From Axinella damicornis (lineage: Eukaryota > Porifera > Demospongiae > Axinellida > Axinellidae): a stretch of 64,000 bases of DNA. Shown here piece after piece: positions 10,675-21,882 of the stretch (its first letter is position 1; each line of letters opens with the position of its first letter). The notes under the pieces were generated by a model that was not told where the DNA came from, searched no databases, and was given only the letters and a program-made list of their open reading frames with translations. The stretch spans positions 11,619,467 to 11,683,466 of the forward strand of contig OZ007513.1 in NCBI GenBank assembly GCA_963931865.1, in the 5' to 3' direction. Both the position numbers and the translations under genes were made by a program.

Positions 10675-12925
10675 TGTCTCTTTGTTCACAGAGTTTTGAT
10701 CATAAGTCTCCCAATGCTGTTACAATACAAAACGGTGTCATATATACAGTGAAGCATGCAACTACAATACAGAATCAATTAGCTACAGATTATATAGAAG
10801 AAAATCCACATATTGCAAACTTGGCTTGTATTTTACCTCGAAAATTCTCTCCCGTTTTACACGTACCGACTGCCAGAAGACAGATCTCAGTCCAATGATG
10901 GTTTAAGCTAGGCGCAAAGCCTTATATAATTATACAGATTCCTGTGCAATGCAGCTTTCCTAATCACATTATAGTGCATGGGTATGCACCTTGACTTTAA
11001 CTTGAAGGATTTTGTTACCACAACTGTGCATCAAAAGGGGTTACCAATAAGAATAAGCGGTACTCTAATATATAACCATTCATGCTTATTGTATAATGAG
11101 CTCCAGGCAAATGTACAGTGTGATGCTTATTATGTGACTAAAGGGTGTCAAAGAAGCAAGCTATTTCTTAGTCTCACAACAGTGATGTCATGCAGTGAAA
11201 TACTATCAATCAGAATCACAAAAAAATTCTTACACAGAGAATAGCTTTGCTAGCTACCTACTGTAAATTCTCGTTCTTAAGCGCACCTCGCTAATAGGTG
11301 CATAACATTTTGTTGCACATTCCTTCCAGGTACTTTCAGCTTATTAGTGTACATAATTATAATCAGCTGTAACTTAGCACCTTCTACTGCATGCTCATCA
11401 ATATTTACTATTTTGCTCCCTGAAAACTCTCTTTGTTAATACGTCCAATGATGAGACACAATAATTATTATGACATTGTATGAGTCAACTGTCCCTCTGT
11501 TTTGAGTTGTGACCCACTTTCAATTGCATACATGTACAAGCAATGTTCCACTTTTTCAACACCACCATAATGTATAGCAACTACCACCATGCACCACTTC
11601 ACTCATGCCGTAGGAGTGAAGTGGTGGTCATTGCTATAATACATTTTGTGGGACATTTTTAGTTCATTAACACTATGTTACGTCCACAGCTGCAGTGCGA
11701 TTTCAGGTCAGGTATGGATACACTTCAGAACTCATTCCCAGACCTCCACCAGATTTATCTCTCACATCCAGCTGCAAATCAGGGCTGAGGCATGGAGGGT
11801 TAGGTAACTGAAACCAACCACCAAATGAATTGAACTTTGAACTGTGCAAGCCATAAACCAGTTAGAATATCACGCTTTCAGTTTCATGATGTCGTTCCAG
11901 GTAATGTCCTGATCAGTGAGGAGATAGGTTCCCAAGGGGTGGTAATATGCAGCATGTCTGGAAGTCTAAGCTGGGAGAGTCACTTTACGTACTCATCTGC
12001 ATAAATGGATCGAGAAAACAGTCCTCTCACCATGTAGGGTCTCCAAGTCCTGTATCAGCAATGCTGATTTAGTCGTCTGATGAGTGGGTGTGGTTAGAGG
12101 CATGAATGTTGTGTACAGCATGGAAACCAAAGAGAATTGGATCTAGGGTACAGTCAGCAAATTGTGCAAGCCATAAATATTTTACTTTCATTATCCATCT
12201 CAGGATTGAAGCACAATACATGTACCGGTAGCTACATACTGATTCACTTGTGTGCAACAAGGTGTTCCTAATCAAACAGTGCAATCACCATGCTTTAGTT
12301 GTACGTCTGCACTGAAATTGATACTGTGCATGTTTGGAGTGATATTGTGCATACCGAAATAAGGCACACCTTGCTACAAGTGAATTAGTACCTGTAAGTG
12401 CTTCAACTCTGAATGGATATTGAAACTACTGCATGTCTTCTAAAAATTCGGCATCCCTAATTATTCGGCACCCCTTCACACAAATGGGAAAAATTGTCTC
12501 TAATTTCGGCAAGGGAATTCCTGGAATTTAATCTCTAATTGTAACACATTTCCTTCAGCTTGCCGTCTTGTCCGAAAGAGATCGCTTATACAAGCCAGTC
12601 AATGAGAGAGATCGGTGCTGTTTAAAAAGCCCCAAGCGGTAAAATCTCCAAGCTGTCGCCAAGCACACAAGCCCCTGGAAGTCAACCAAAGAACTACAGT
12701 CAACAATTGAGACTTATTGTGTTCACCTCTTCCTGCACAGTATTATCAGCTGGATATTTAATTTTACGCACAGCAGTTTAGTGCACAATGTCAGTTCAAT
12801 CTTCAAAATCGAACATTTGCCAATCAGGTTCCCTTCTGATTCTGAGCCCTTTGTATCCCAATAATCTTTTTACATGTAAGAGAAATGAGAAATAAATCAG
12901 TGTAGTATAACACAAAGTGGAAATA
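10675..12925. other. Mostly noncoding stretch
   Basis: A TATATAAGG box on the minus strand near 10920-10930 and splice-like motifs at 10700-10860 may be the promoter and 5' UTR of the gene to the left. From 11250 to 12925 I see no supported gene. A stem-loop at about 11570-11648 (arms built on caccacttcactc / gagtgaagtggtg) is the only clear structure. Confidence 0.4.
11570..11648. repeat. Imperfect inverted repeat (hairpin)
   Basis: The arms aatgtatagcaa..caccacttcactc and gagtgaagtggtg..ttgctataatacatt pair around the loop atgccgtag. It is probably a small MITE remnant. Confidence 0.7.
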
Positions 12926-15676
12926 TCACATGTACTGCTCTAAATTCCCTGATGAGTTGTCTAACAGGTTAGTCTTGGCTCCATGGCCATGTTCAGAGAA
13001 GAAGCCTTCATCAGCTGGGAACGTTGCAGGTTTGTTATTTTTCTGAAGACTGCTGACGTTATTCTCAGAACCCTGGTTGCTGTCCCAGAAACCTGCCATG
13101 CACACACATGCAGACATAAAGTTATGATAATCGTTAGCTTGTACCATTCAGACAGTATGACATGTACATTGAAGACTGTGCAAGATGTTGAGTGACAAGA
13201 TGGCTGAGAGTTCAAAATTGAATCACCTTCCCCCTTCCAATTTCCAGAATCATCCACATGCAGAAGTGTTCCGTGGATTCAATATCTCTCACTCTCTCAG
13301 CATTGATACCCATCATGTGATAGGTCTGTAACCATCTGCCACAAATGGCAGAATAGACCCTAATAATTACCCTGCACGCGCATGTGCGAAGGTCGATTTT
13401 GTCTGTCTGTCAGTCAGTCGTCTTGAAATCTTGCCACATAGACAATCGAAAGGGAGTCAAACAATAGCAAATAGGAAATAAAACTACTCTATGTGATCTG
13501 TATTTCGGCTATTTCCTACTTTTCCTAACTATTCACAACATTGGCTCCACTTCTTCGTGACCTCAGAGTCCCATCAAGAACAGGACACGTAGTGCATTTG
13601 GAAACTTCATGCTTCGAGATGACTGCTAGGAAACAGTATTTTCCTACGATTTATGTACTTCACAGATGTCGTGACTATTGTTTAGGCTGGCTATTTCGTA
13701 ACATTTGGCCCCACCTCGCCCCACCTCTTCAGCTTCACAATATGCACATTGTTGTATATATGGTAATTGCGGTCACTTGCCCTTCCCTAAATAGAGAACA
13801 CTACCATGTTCTCTTATTCAATACTAGTAGCATGTTCATATGCCTTGATGTGTGTGTGCGCGGCGCTCATAAGCTCCTGGTGTGTGCATGAGTGTGTGTT
13901 TGTGTGTATGTGAAACACATGTACATACCAGCATGCTGCTCAGCATTGAAAGTAGAGTCCACTTCAATCTCTGCAGATGCAGTAAAACTTGCACGGCCCT
14001 CCCGTGAACCCAGCTTATCACCCTGCATGGACTAATCACAAGAGGTGGCAAAGATCAACATTGGTTATTGGAGTATCCAGACTGCATGCTATCCGTAGTG
14101 CAGTAAGCAGAAGCTGGACTAGCTCAGTCACTAGTGGGTGTGGCACTCTCTACAAAAAGCAGCTTTTATTATTATTTTAGTGCAAGTGACAAAATTGTAT
14201 ACTATGTAAGTTATGCCTGCCTATGTTCTAGCTGAGGGGTGATACCACTGCTCGTTCTCAACTTAGCTCATGCATTGTTTGCCCAGGCCAAAGGGGGTGC
14301 TCGGGGTGCCCCCCCCCCCCCCCCCCCCCCCTTGTCCTGGCCGAATATCTTTTGATGTGGTAGTTGGAAGAATACTGCTGACCTCTTTGTGATTATGATG
14401 TTGAGCCGGTAAATCCATTTCCCTTGCCTGCATGATCTCTCTCCTCAGTCGCTCTCGCTTTGAGAGACGAGTGTGGGCACGCTTTTCTAACTCCTATAGA
14501 ACAGTATACACAGCATACATGCAAACATATGTGTACGGCATACATGATAGAAATATACTGGCCGTGCATGGGGTGCGTGGTGATGATGTCATACAAACGG
14601 AATTGAGCAGCAACATTTGATGCACCATAACTTGGACTTCTCAATGATTAAAAAGCATAGCCTCGTTCCCAGGCCCCGCCCAGCTTTTCAACGCTTGCAA
14701 CCGAAAGCGGCGCACGGGACTGGGAACGAGGCTCTAAAAAGCAGGATTCTATTTTCAAAAAAAACACAAGAAGTGCCCAGTATAGCACGTGCCCGTGCAC
14801 TGTTTGCAGGAGCAATGCTTGGTGGATGCGGACTGTGTTTTCTCATCGATTAAAGCTAAACTGGCACACTTTGTTTGCACTCGATTTTCAGGATAAAATG
14901 CGTGGACCACAGGCCGTATTTATCTCCACTTATACAGCAGTTATAAAGAGAATCTAATGAGCCTCACAGCTCTTTGCAGACTGACTCTAACCATTGACTA
15001 TCACAAGTCGCGCTGTAACTATGTTGGAATCTGTGAAAATGTTTTACCAACAGAGATTCCCCTTCCCATTTACAGACATGCCAACTCTCACACATTGTGC
15101 GTGAGATCTCACAATCTCACGCTCTCACGCATACTAAGCAAATCTCACGCATTTGTAGCTAGCTGCTAGGGCTTATTTTTGGGTGGGGCTTGGGAATACA
15201 GTGCGCATACACATAACATGTGGGTGTTGGCTATTGCACTTATGGCTAATTTGTGTCCTACAGACAAGGACGACCGCAATTCAAATGGACTCCTACGTAG
15301 CCTGTGTCGATCCGCACCGAAGAGGATAAACGCAGGCGCTACCACCTTGTCAAGCTGCAAAATGTTGAGTGATGGAGCCTTCTGCTAAGGACAAAAGCAA
15401 TGAAGCAACTGGAATGAACTGCTGTGCACACTCTTGAGCTGTTACAGTAGCATGCCTCACGCATTCTAGCACCATCTCACGCATTTTCATAGCACATCTC
15501 ACTCATTTATTTGCTAAGTAGTTGGCATCTCTGCATTCAGAGCAGGTACCATTATATATTTTGTGTGGCCAAGGAAGGCTCTCTTGTGGCACACTCACCT
15601 TCACTTTCCTCTCCTCCGCCACTCTATGCTTCTCTGCCAGCATCTCTTTGGTCAACGTGGGGACAGACTCCAACTT
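12926..15676 (-). CDS. Exons of a charged coiled-coil protein gene (partial model)
   Basis: Four minus-strand exons have good splice signals. 15676-15599 (phase 0, donor AAG|GTGAGT) encodes a helix containing LTKEMLAEKHRVAEERKVK. 14493-14428 (phase 0, acceptor tctatAG, possible GC donor CAG|GCAAGG) continues with ELEKRAHTRLSKRERLRREI. 13970-13929 (phase 1 in and out, donor G|GTATGT) encodes EIEVDSTFNAEQHA. 13092-12926 (phase 1, acceptor gcatggcAG) begins FWDSNQGSENN and ends with a stop. The last two exons join exactly in phase, and so do the first two. A missing exon is needed between 14428 and 13970 because the phases differ, and the 5' end was not found. Lys/Glu-rich heptad-like text suggests a coiled coil in the N-terminal part. 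The family is unknown. Confidence 0.5.
13375..13800 (+). mobile_element. Dispersed repeat (family B), copy 1
   Basis: The block from the gcatgtgcgaaggtcg side through cagtcagtcgtcttgaaatc, ggctccacttcttcgtgacc and the cacctcttcagcttcacaat end occurs inverted at 42240-42680. The shared region is about 400 bp. The open frame starting APLLRDLRVPSRTGH is conserved in both copies only because the DNA is; there are no other signs of coding. Confidence 0.75.
14310..14332. repeat. Poly-C tract
   Basis: A run of about 22 C follows ctcggggtg. It lies within the coiled-coil gene region, between exons on the minus strand. Confidence 0.9.
14658..14735. mobile_element. Short inverted-repeat element of the TAGCCTCGTTCCCAGGC family
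   Basis: The left end is tagcctcgttcccaggcc and the right end ctgggaacgaggct, enclosing about 78 bp. Other members end in the same motif at 16084-16263, 18393-18485, 20470-20505, 30753-30783, 31077-31112, 31637-31825, 54353-54447, 55987-56163 and 62545-62572. Confidence 0.8.
15074..15536. mobile_element. Inverted-repeat element with CAGANATGCCAACT ends
   Basis: The left terminus cagacatgccaact and the right terminus agttggcatctctg are inverted matches about 460 bp apart. Both subterminal regions carry several copies of tctcacgcat. It lies just to the left (downstream on the minus strand) of the coiled-coil exon at 15599. No transposase is seen. Confidence 0.65.
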
Positions 15677-15913
15677 CTACAGGGTACAAAGGTGACCAGT
15701 AGCACCAACCAGTGGTTATACATGCATCCACATACAATGTTCTTGCACAGCATGATATGTAGCAGTACACTCACTCGGCCCTCTTAGCCCAGGCTCTGTC
15801 ATAAATGTTAAAGTCCATTCTATTGCCTGCTGGTCCAATTTTACATAGAAAGGCCTGAATCAGCTACATTGCCTTCTAGCAAATACACTGCCCTCTTTAA
15901 TTGCCACCTTCAG

Positions 15914-15953
15914 TAGTCTCGCGGGCCAGCCTCTCGCCTGGCCCGCGAGACTA
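15914..15953. repeat. Perfect 16-bp inverted repeat
   Basis: The arms tagtctcgcgggccag and ctggcccgcgagacta surround a short loop, giving a 40-bp hairpin. Confidence 0.85.
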
Positions 15954-16083
15954 ACCTTCAGCGGATCAATACGAATGCAGTGTACGTCCCTGGAACTACA
16001 TGTACATAACTGTGACTCAGCCTACATACATGTACAGGTGTAGTTACTGTACATTGAATTCTGGTGTGACAGAAAGTGATTGT

Positions 16084-16263
16084 TAGCCTCATTCCCAGGC
16101 CATTTCCACTGCCAACATTTGCTGTATGCAAATGCCTAGCTTCGTTCCCGGGCCACACGGCCTGGGAACGAGGCTAGCAAACACCGTATTTGCATACTGC
16201 TAGTGATCAAATACTGGTGGTAGGAATGGCCTGTGAATGAGGAATGGCCTGTGAACGAGGCTA
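16084..16263. mobile_element. Nested pair of TAGCCTCGTTCCCAGGC-family elements
   Basis: The outer ends are tagcctcattcccaggcc (16084) and ggcctgtgaacgaggctagg (ending near 16263). A complete small hairpin with ends tagcttcgttcccgggcc and ggcctgggaacgaggcta sits inside at about 16137-16177. The arms of the outer element (gtatgcaaat / atttgcatac) still pair across the insert. Confidence 0.7.
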
Positions 16264-16431
16264 GGTGAATGTGGCCGCCCTCACCACTAGTCTTCTTGGC
16301 GGTGGTGCCTTTGGAGCCGTACTGCCATCGGGGCTCATGCATATTTCGTACGCCACCGGCTGGGGTAGTGATTCATTCGAAGGAGTGCCATTTGGAAAAA
16401 GTGCCTACAGTAACAGAGGTGGAGGAGGTGC

Positions 16432-18543
16432 GTGGGTGACAGAGAGGAAGGGAAGGAGGGGGGAAAAGTGAACATTTCGGGTACATTGGGGGGTGTACGA
16501 TATGAAATGGCAGAGCTTTCACTTGGGCCAACCGACCCAAGTAGTTACATGCGTACGTGTAACACAGCTAATATTGTGGACAGTAGTCACACCCTTTGTG
16601 GTGAGATTGACATACAGTGTAATGAGACAATCAACCACATGATTCNNNNNNNNNNNNNNNNNNNNNNNNNNNNNNNNNNNNNNNNNNNNNNNNNNNNNNN
16701 NNNNNNNNNNNNNNNNNNNNNNNNNNNNNNNNNNNNNNNNNNNNNNNNNNNNNNNNNNNNNNNNNNNNNNNNNNNNNNNNNNNNNNNNNNNNNNNNNNNN
16801 NNNNNNNNNNNNNNNNNNNNNNNNNNNNNNNNNNNNNNNNNNNNNCTTTCTCCGTCGCTTCCTTCTGTATCGGCATCGAGCCCTTTTCCCTCCCCCTCTT
16901 CCACACACTCCTCCTCCTCTTCCTCCTCCTCCTCCTCCTCCTCCTCAACCCCAACTCCCTCACCAACTCCGTCAGTGTTTATGAACTTCATTCAACCACA
17001 ATGCCTCTACCTCCACATTGGCAACATCAACATTACGTACACACACGGTACATGAAATTTGTTAACCCTCTCCAGTTTCTTCCGCCTAAAATTAGAGTTT
17101 AGTGATTAAACAAACCCTCCTCCCCCTCCCCTCCTCCTCCCCCTCCCCTCCTCCTCCCCCTCCCCTCCTCCTCCCCCTCCCCTCCTCCTTTCCCTCCCCC
17201 TTCCCCTCCCCCTCCCCTCCCCTTCCCCCTCCCCTTCCCCCTCCTCCTCCCCCTCCTCCTCCTCCTCTTCCTCCTCCTCCTCCTCCTCCTCCCTCCCCCT
17301 CCCCCTCCCCCTCCTCCTCCTCCTCCCCCTCCCCCCCTCCTCCTCCTCCTCCTCCTCCTCCTCCTCCTCCTCCTCCTCCTCCTCCTCCTCCGTCATCTTC
17401 ATCCCCCCTCCCCCTCCTCCCAGTCTCTGGTAATGTATCCCAAAATATTACCATCACTGGAGCGAAACTCAACAGTCTATGGTCATCCAACCACTCCCTG
17501 TCCGGCTGCGGGAGCACAAGCGTCTCCATCAACTACACCCGCTACTATTGGGATCACTCTGCCAAACTGCAGTTCTCTATGACGGTAAGAATATCACCAC
17601 TGCATTGGTCAATGAAATTTTACAAGCAGCTCCGCCCACCTCGCTTGCTTCAGCGGCTGCTCCGCGGCTAGCTCGCTGAACTGCGTTACTCTGATGCACC
17701 AGCAGCATCATGCCATAGCCTGTCCGTCGAAGAGCATTATCACGAGATTGAGGTCAAGTAAGTCACGAAATACCTCACTTCCGTTAACCACATGCAGACA
17801 GACAGATAGACAGACAGACGGATAGGCGGACAGACGGATAGGCGGACAGATGGATAGGTGGACAGACGGATAGGCGGACAGATGGATAGGCGGACAGACG
17901 GATAGGCAGACAGACACGGACTTAAATCTTAAGTTTACGGGATACTCATTTGCACGCCATGCGAAATGTATTGGAATTTTTCTAGCCAAAAATCTCTAGT
18001 ACGAAGAGCGTGAGCAACTTGATTCTGGTGGTGGAGGTGCGCTGTCACAAGGTGCAGGGCATGACGGAAGCTTTTACGGATACGCTGTATAATCGTGCAA
18101 AAATGAGCAGTTCAGTTCACCAAAAAAGCAGTATTTACTGCTTTCTCGAGTGAAACAGCTGGTAAAATTAATTATGCTGTCAAAAAAGCTTCCGTCATGC
18201 CCTTTATATGCCTTTATATTTACTTCGTGCGGCGTGCGTACGAGTATCCCGTAACCTTAATGTATTAGGTTCAGGATCTGTCCTTGCAGTATACAATTGT
18301 GGGGAGAGAGGAATTCTTTGTTCAAAGTTATTCAATGGTTATAATACTTCCCTTCGCCCTCTTCCCTCCACATGCGCACAAAGCACACGTGCATAGCCTC
18401 ATTCCCAGGCCTCCAGTTTTTGATCGCTTACAGTATGCAAAAACTGATCAAAAGTGGAGGTGTAGAAGGCCTGGGAACAATGCTACACAAGCATGCCGCA
18501 CACACAGGCATGCGTTATATGCACACCCAATATACACACAAAC

Positions 18544-18620
<77 letters not shown>

Positions 18621-19853
18621 TCACTCAGTTTTTGTTGAGCACGGATCCTGGAACGCAGGACCAGGTATGGTATGTTTCAAACTTCTATCACCGAAACTAC
18701 TCCTCCTCCACCATGTTCCGTTACCGAGGACTGGCCAATTCTATCACTGCACCCATTGAATTGAGCTATAAGTGTGGTACGTTTTGATTGTGTCTACGTG
18801 TGCATTTACTTTATTCACAGGAAGTCACACAGTCTCGGTACCAGACCCTACGCGTAGTAGGGTCTGGTGCACTTGCATACATAAACTGTTTATGGGATAC
18901 GCTGACGTATACAGGTTTCCTGAGTGATAATTGAAGGTGTTGACTAATATACAAGTAGGTGCAAGAAAACTCAAAAGTGCATGCGACCAATTTCTACTGA
19001 AGCTACAGTAGACCTTGCGATCCTTGTCAACGTTCCTGCCAGATCAACGATTGCAAGAACCGACAGAACGTTCGAGCGCTACTGCAGCTTTGGACCATTT
19101 ATGCAGCAAAGTAGGGCACACCAGAATGCAGCTGATACCTGGCCATGTGTGTAGAAGGTGTTTACATGTTACCTGATCCAGCATGAGGGCCTTCAGAGGA
19201 CTTACGGCAACAGCAATAGACATTGGTGTGGAACCTCTGTGCAAATAGTCGAGCACAAGTGGCAGACTATCGTAGCAGAGGACTTTCCACTGCCATACGG
19301 CGTAAAAACGAAGACCTTTTACAAACTCTTCCACAGCTTCCAGCTGCTCAGGATTCGCTGCGGGATATCCAAGCTTGGTGAACGTCTCTTCAATCGCTGT
19401 CTCTATCTCTCTGTCACTCCAATTTGCGATGTGCACATGTTTGCATGAAAAGATATGTAATCGAACAGCAATCGACCAATCAGAATCACCCCGCCGAAAT
19501 TCTGCGGAGTTCAAATTTTTATGTATGCAAGTGCACCAGACCCTACTTCCGCGTGCGAGTTAGGGTCTGGTACCAAGACTAGCCGTCACACAGCTAGGTT
19601 GATTATAATTTGATAACCCAGGAAATTCTGTGGAGTGATGTGATGACATCATCACTAAGTTGAATGGCATTGCTCAAACTAGAAGGGCAAGGGGTAATTT
19701 CCAATGGCGCACCACCCTTCAACAGACAAACCGAGGAGTTTTTGTGGGTTAAACAGAGTGGCAGTGGTGCACTGGTAGAGTGAGACTCTCTTATGCTATC
19801 TTCAGGCTCAGTACGTCCTGCGTTCTTTCCACTTACTAGAGATTTGTCTTATT

Positions 19854-19941
<88 letters not shown>

Positions 19942-21851
19942 ACGTGCACACACATGCACATGTGCACACACACACACACGTGCACACACACAGCCTTTGT
20001 GAGCTCCGTTGGCTATAGTGCTGATAGTAAACCACTTGAAGCAGATACCTCATTCTCTGACATTAGAGTGCAGGCGTTTCTCATTGGACCCACCCCCTCT
20101 CCCAGTAAGCCACACCCACCAAGCTAGAACTGTGTATACCGTGTGACCATTCAGTATTCATCTATGAATTGAGTGGAGAAGTCCTAAGTGTCTGCAGTAT
20201 GCAACTTGGCTGAAGATTTTTGGATAAGGCCATGTAGACCGAACGACGTAATCGACAAATGGCAAAAACAATATTCAGAACGAAAAGTCAAAGTTTCGCA
20301 TATTGTTCAACCAACTACACGTTCAATGCTTCGTGTGTATAACAGTCGCCCCCGCTAGCTAGACACATGTGGTAAGCTACCTGAGTTCGCCCACGCTCAA
20401 TTAAGTCCTTTCTACCCTCGACGTCATGCACGTGAGGAAAGATAGCAGGCCCTCCACGTTCGTTTGTGCAACCGAAAGTGGCGCACGGGCCTGGGAACGA
20501 GGCTAGTCAATGGAGTCCATGTATCGACATATAATGACGTACTTGTAATAGTGGAATGAGGTGAAGAGCGTGCAACGACCACAAAAGCTATTTTCTGTAT
20601 TTGAAAGAATTGGTTGATCAATCCAGTACTCGATTGACTGACTGATCGATTGAATAATCACTGACTGACTGATTGATTGATCAATCCAGTGGTGGATTGG
20701 TTGTGTTATCCATTGATCAATCCAGTGGCTGATTGACTGACTGAGTGATTGATCAAACGACTGACTGATTGATCGCTTGATCTGTCCATTGGTTGACTGA
20801 TCCATTGATCAATCCAGTGGCTGATTGACTGACTGATCGATTGATCAATCCAATGGCTGATTGACTGACTGATCAATTAATCTATCAAGTGGTTGATTAG
20901 AGTTGACTGATTGACTGATCACTCCGTTTTCTGATTGGTTCATTGATTTTGAGTTCATTTTTCATTCATATAGCGTATGTTGACTGTGGAGAGGTCAGCC
21001 CCTATAACTTTGTGGTAAGTACTTTGAGTCACCGTTCACACAATCAGTCGTGGACAGAGGGCCGTGGTGAAAACCCGGACCGGACCGGACCGGACCGACT
21101 GGAAGTGAAATAGCAATAATTAATGTAGAGCGAGCTAAACGACTCGGATGTTTTGCGCCAACTTCAACTGATAACATGTAGACCACTTACAGGCAACTGC
21201 TGGAGGAGTTTCGTGGGACCCGAAGTAGCTTCAGCAAAGGTACTGTCTGTATTGCTACTATGATTGTACTTGGCGTTGCGTTTATGTTAAGCTTATAGCT
21301 AGCTAGCTAGTTAGCAGGGCAAGGGGCGAGTCTCACGGACAGTAGAATAACTAGTACTTGATGCTATTGTAGTATAGATTACTCACACTCGCTTGGCCCA
21401 GCTCTCTGACTTACCTATAGCAACGTGAAACGCCAATAAAAATGCCTGGTTGCCTCCTTCAAGTCATCCTCAAATTTGGGGTTGTCGCTACCGGCAGACT
21501 TGGACCCGCGCGGCTACCTCGCTAACACTTCGTGGCTTCAAAATACTGTGCAAATCAGTCCTCTCGCGAGACTAATCTGTTCTCTGACTTCCCTGCACGA
21601 GGCAATGCCGCAATGGCTACTTCACGATCGAAAGTAAACTATTTTCTCTACACGTGAACCACTAATTAACTACTTCCGGTCGGTCCGGTCCGGTCCTGGT
21701 TTTCACTACGGCCTGGACAGAGAGCGTGAAAAGTGTGCAGTTTGTCTCTCCAGACGCGCATTGTGTGAAGTAGATTGTAGTGCTGCTGAGCTACATAATA
21801 TAGTAGCTGTAGTGAGCCACATTCACATACACATGCACACACACACACACA

Positions 21852-21882
<31 letters not shown>

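Noticed and set aside
13541..13891. Conserved open frame shared with 42246-42458 (minus)
   Set aside because: The conservation covers the whole dispersed repeat, including clearly noncoding parts, so it does not show selection on a protein.
16265..16471. Gly-rich open frame considered as the LAMP-like first exon
   Set aside because: It has no ATG with a signal peptide and no clear donor in phase with the next exon; mentioned only as a possibility.
16646..16845. Open frames made of X residues
   Set aside because: They are translations of assembly gaps; the same applies to 38816-39015.
17092..17532. Long Gly/Glu or Pro/Ser open frames on both strands
   Set aside because: They are translations of the (CCT)n tract, which is intronic and serves as the acceptor tract of the next LAMP-like exon.
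18493..18759. His-Thr repeat frames, and the similar ones at 19793-20127, 21666-22025 and 35608-35943
   Set aside because: They are translations of (CA)n microsatellites; only the short exon parts beyond the acceptors are coding.
19755..19800. tRNA-like start (ggtgcactggtagagtgag)
   Set aside because: It resembles a box A only; no box B (ggttcgaatcc-like) or cloverleaf follows.
20503..20805. Gln/Ser-rich 100-codon minus-strand frame
   Set aside because: It is produced by the gattgactgactgat minisatellite in an intron.
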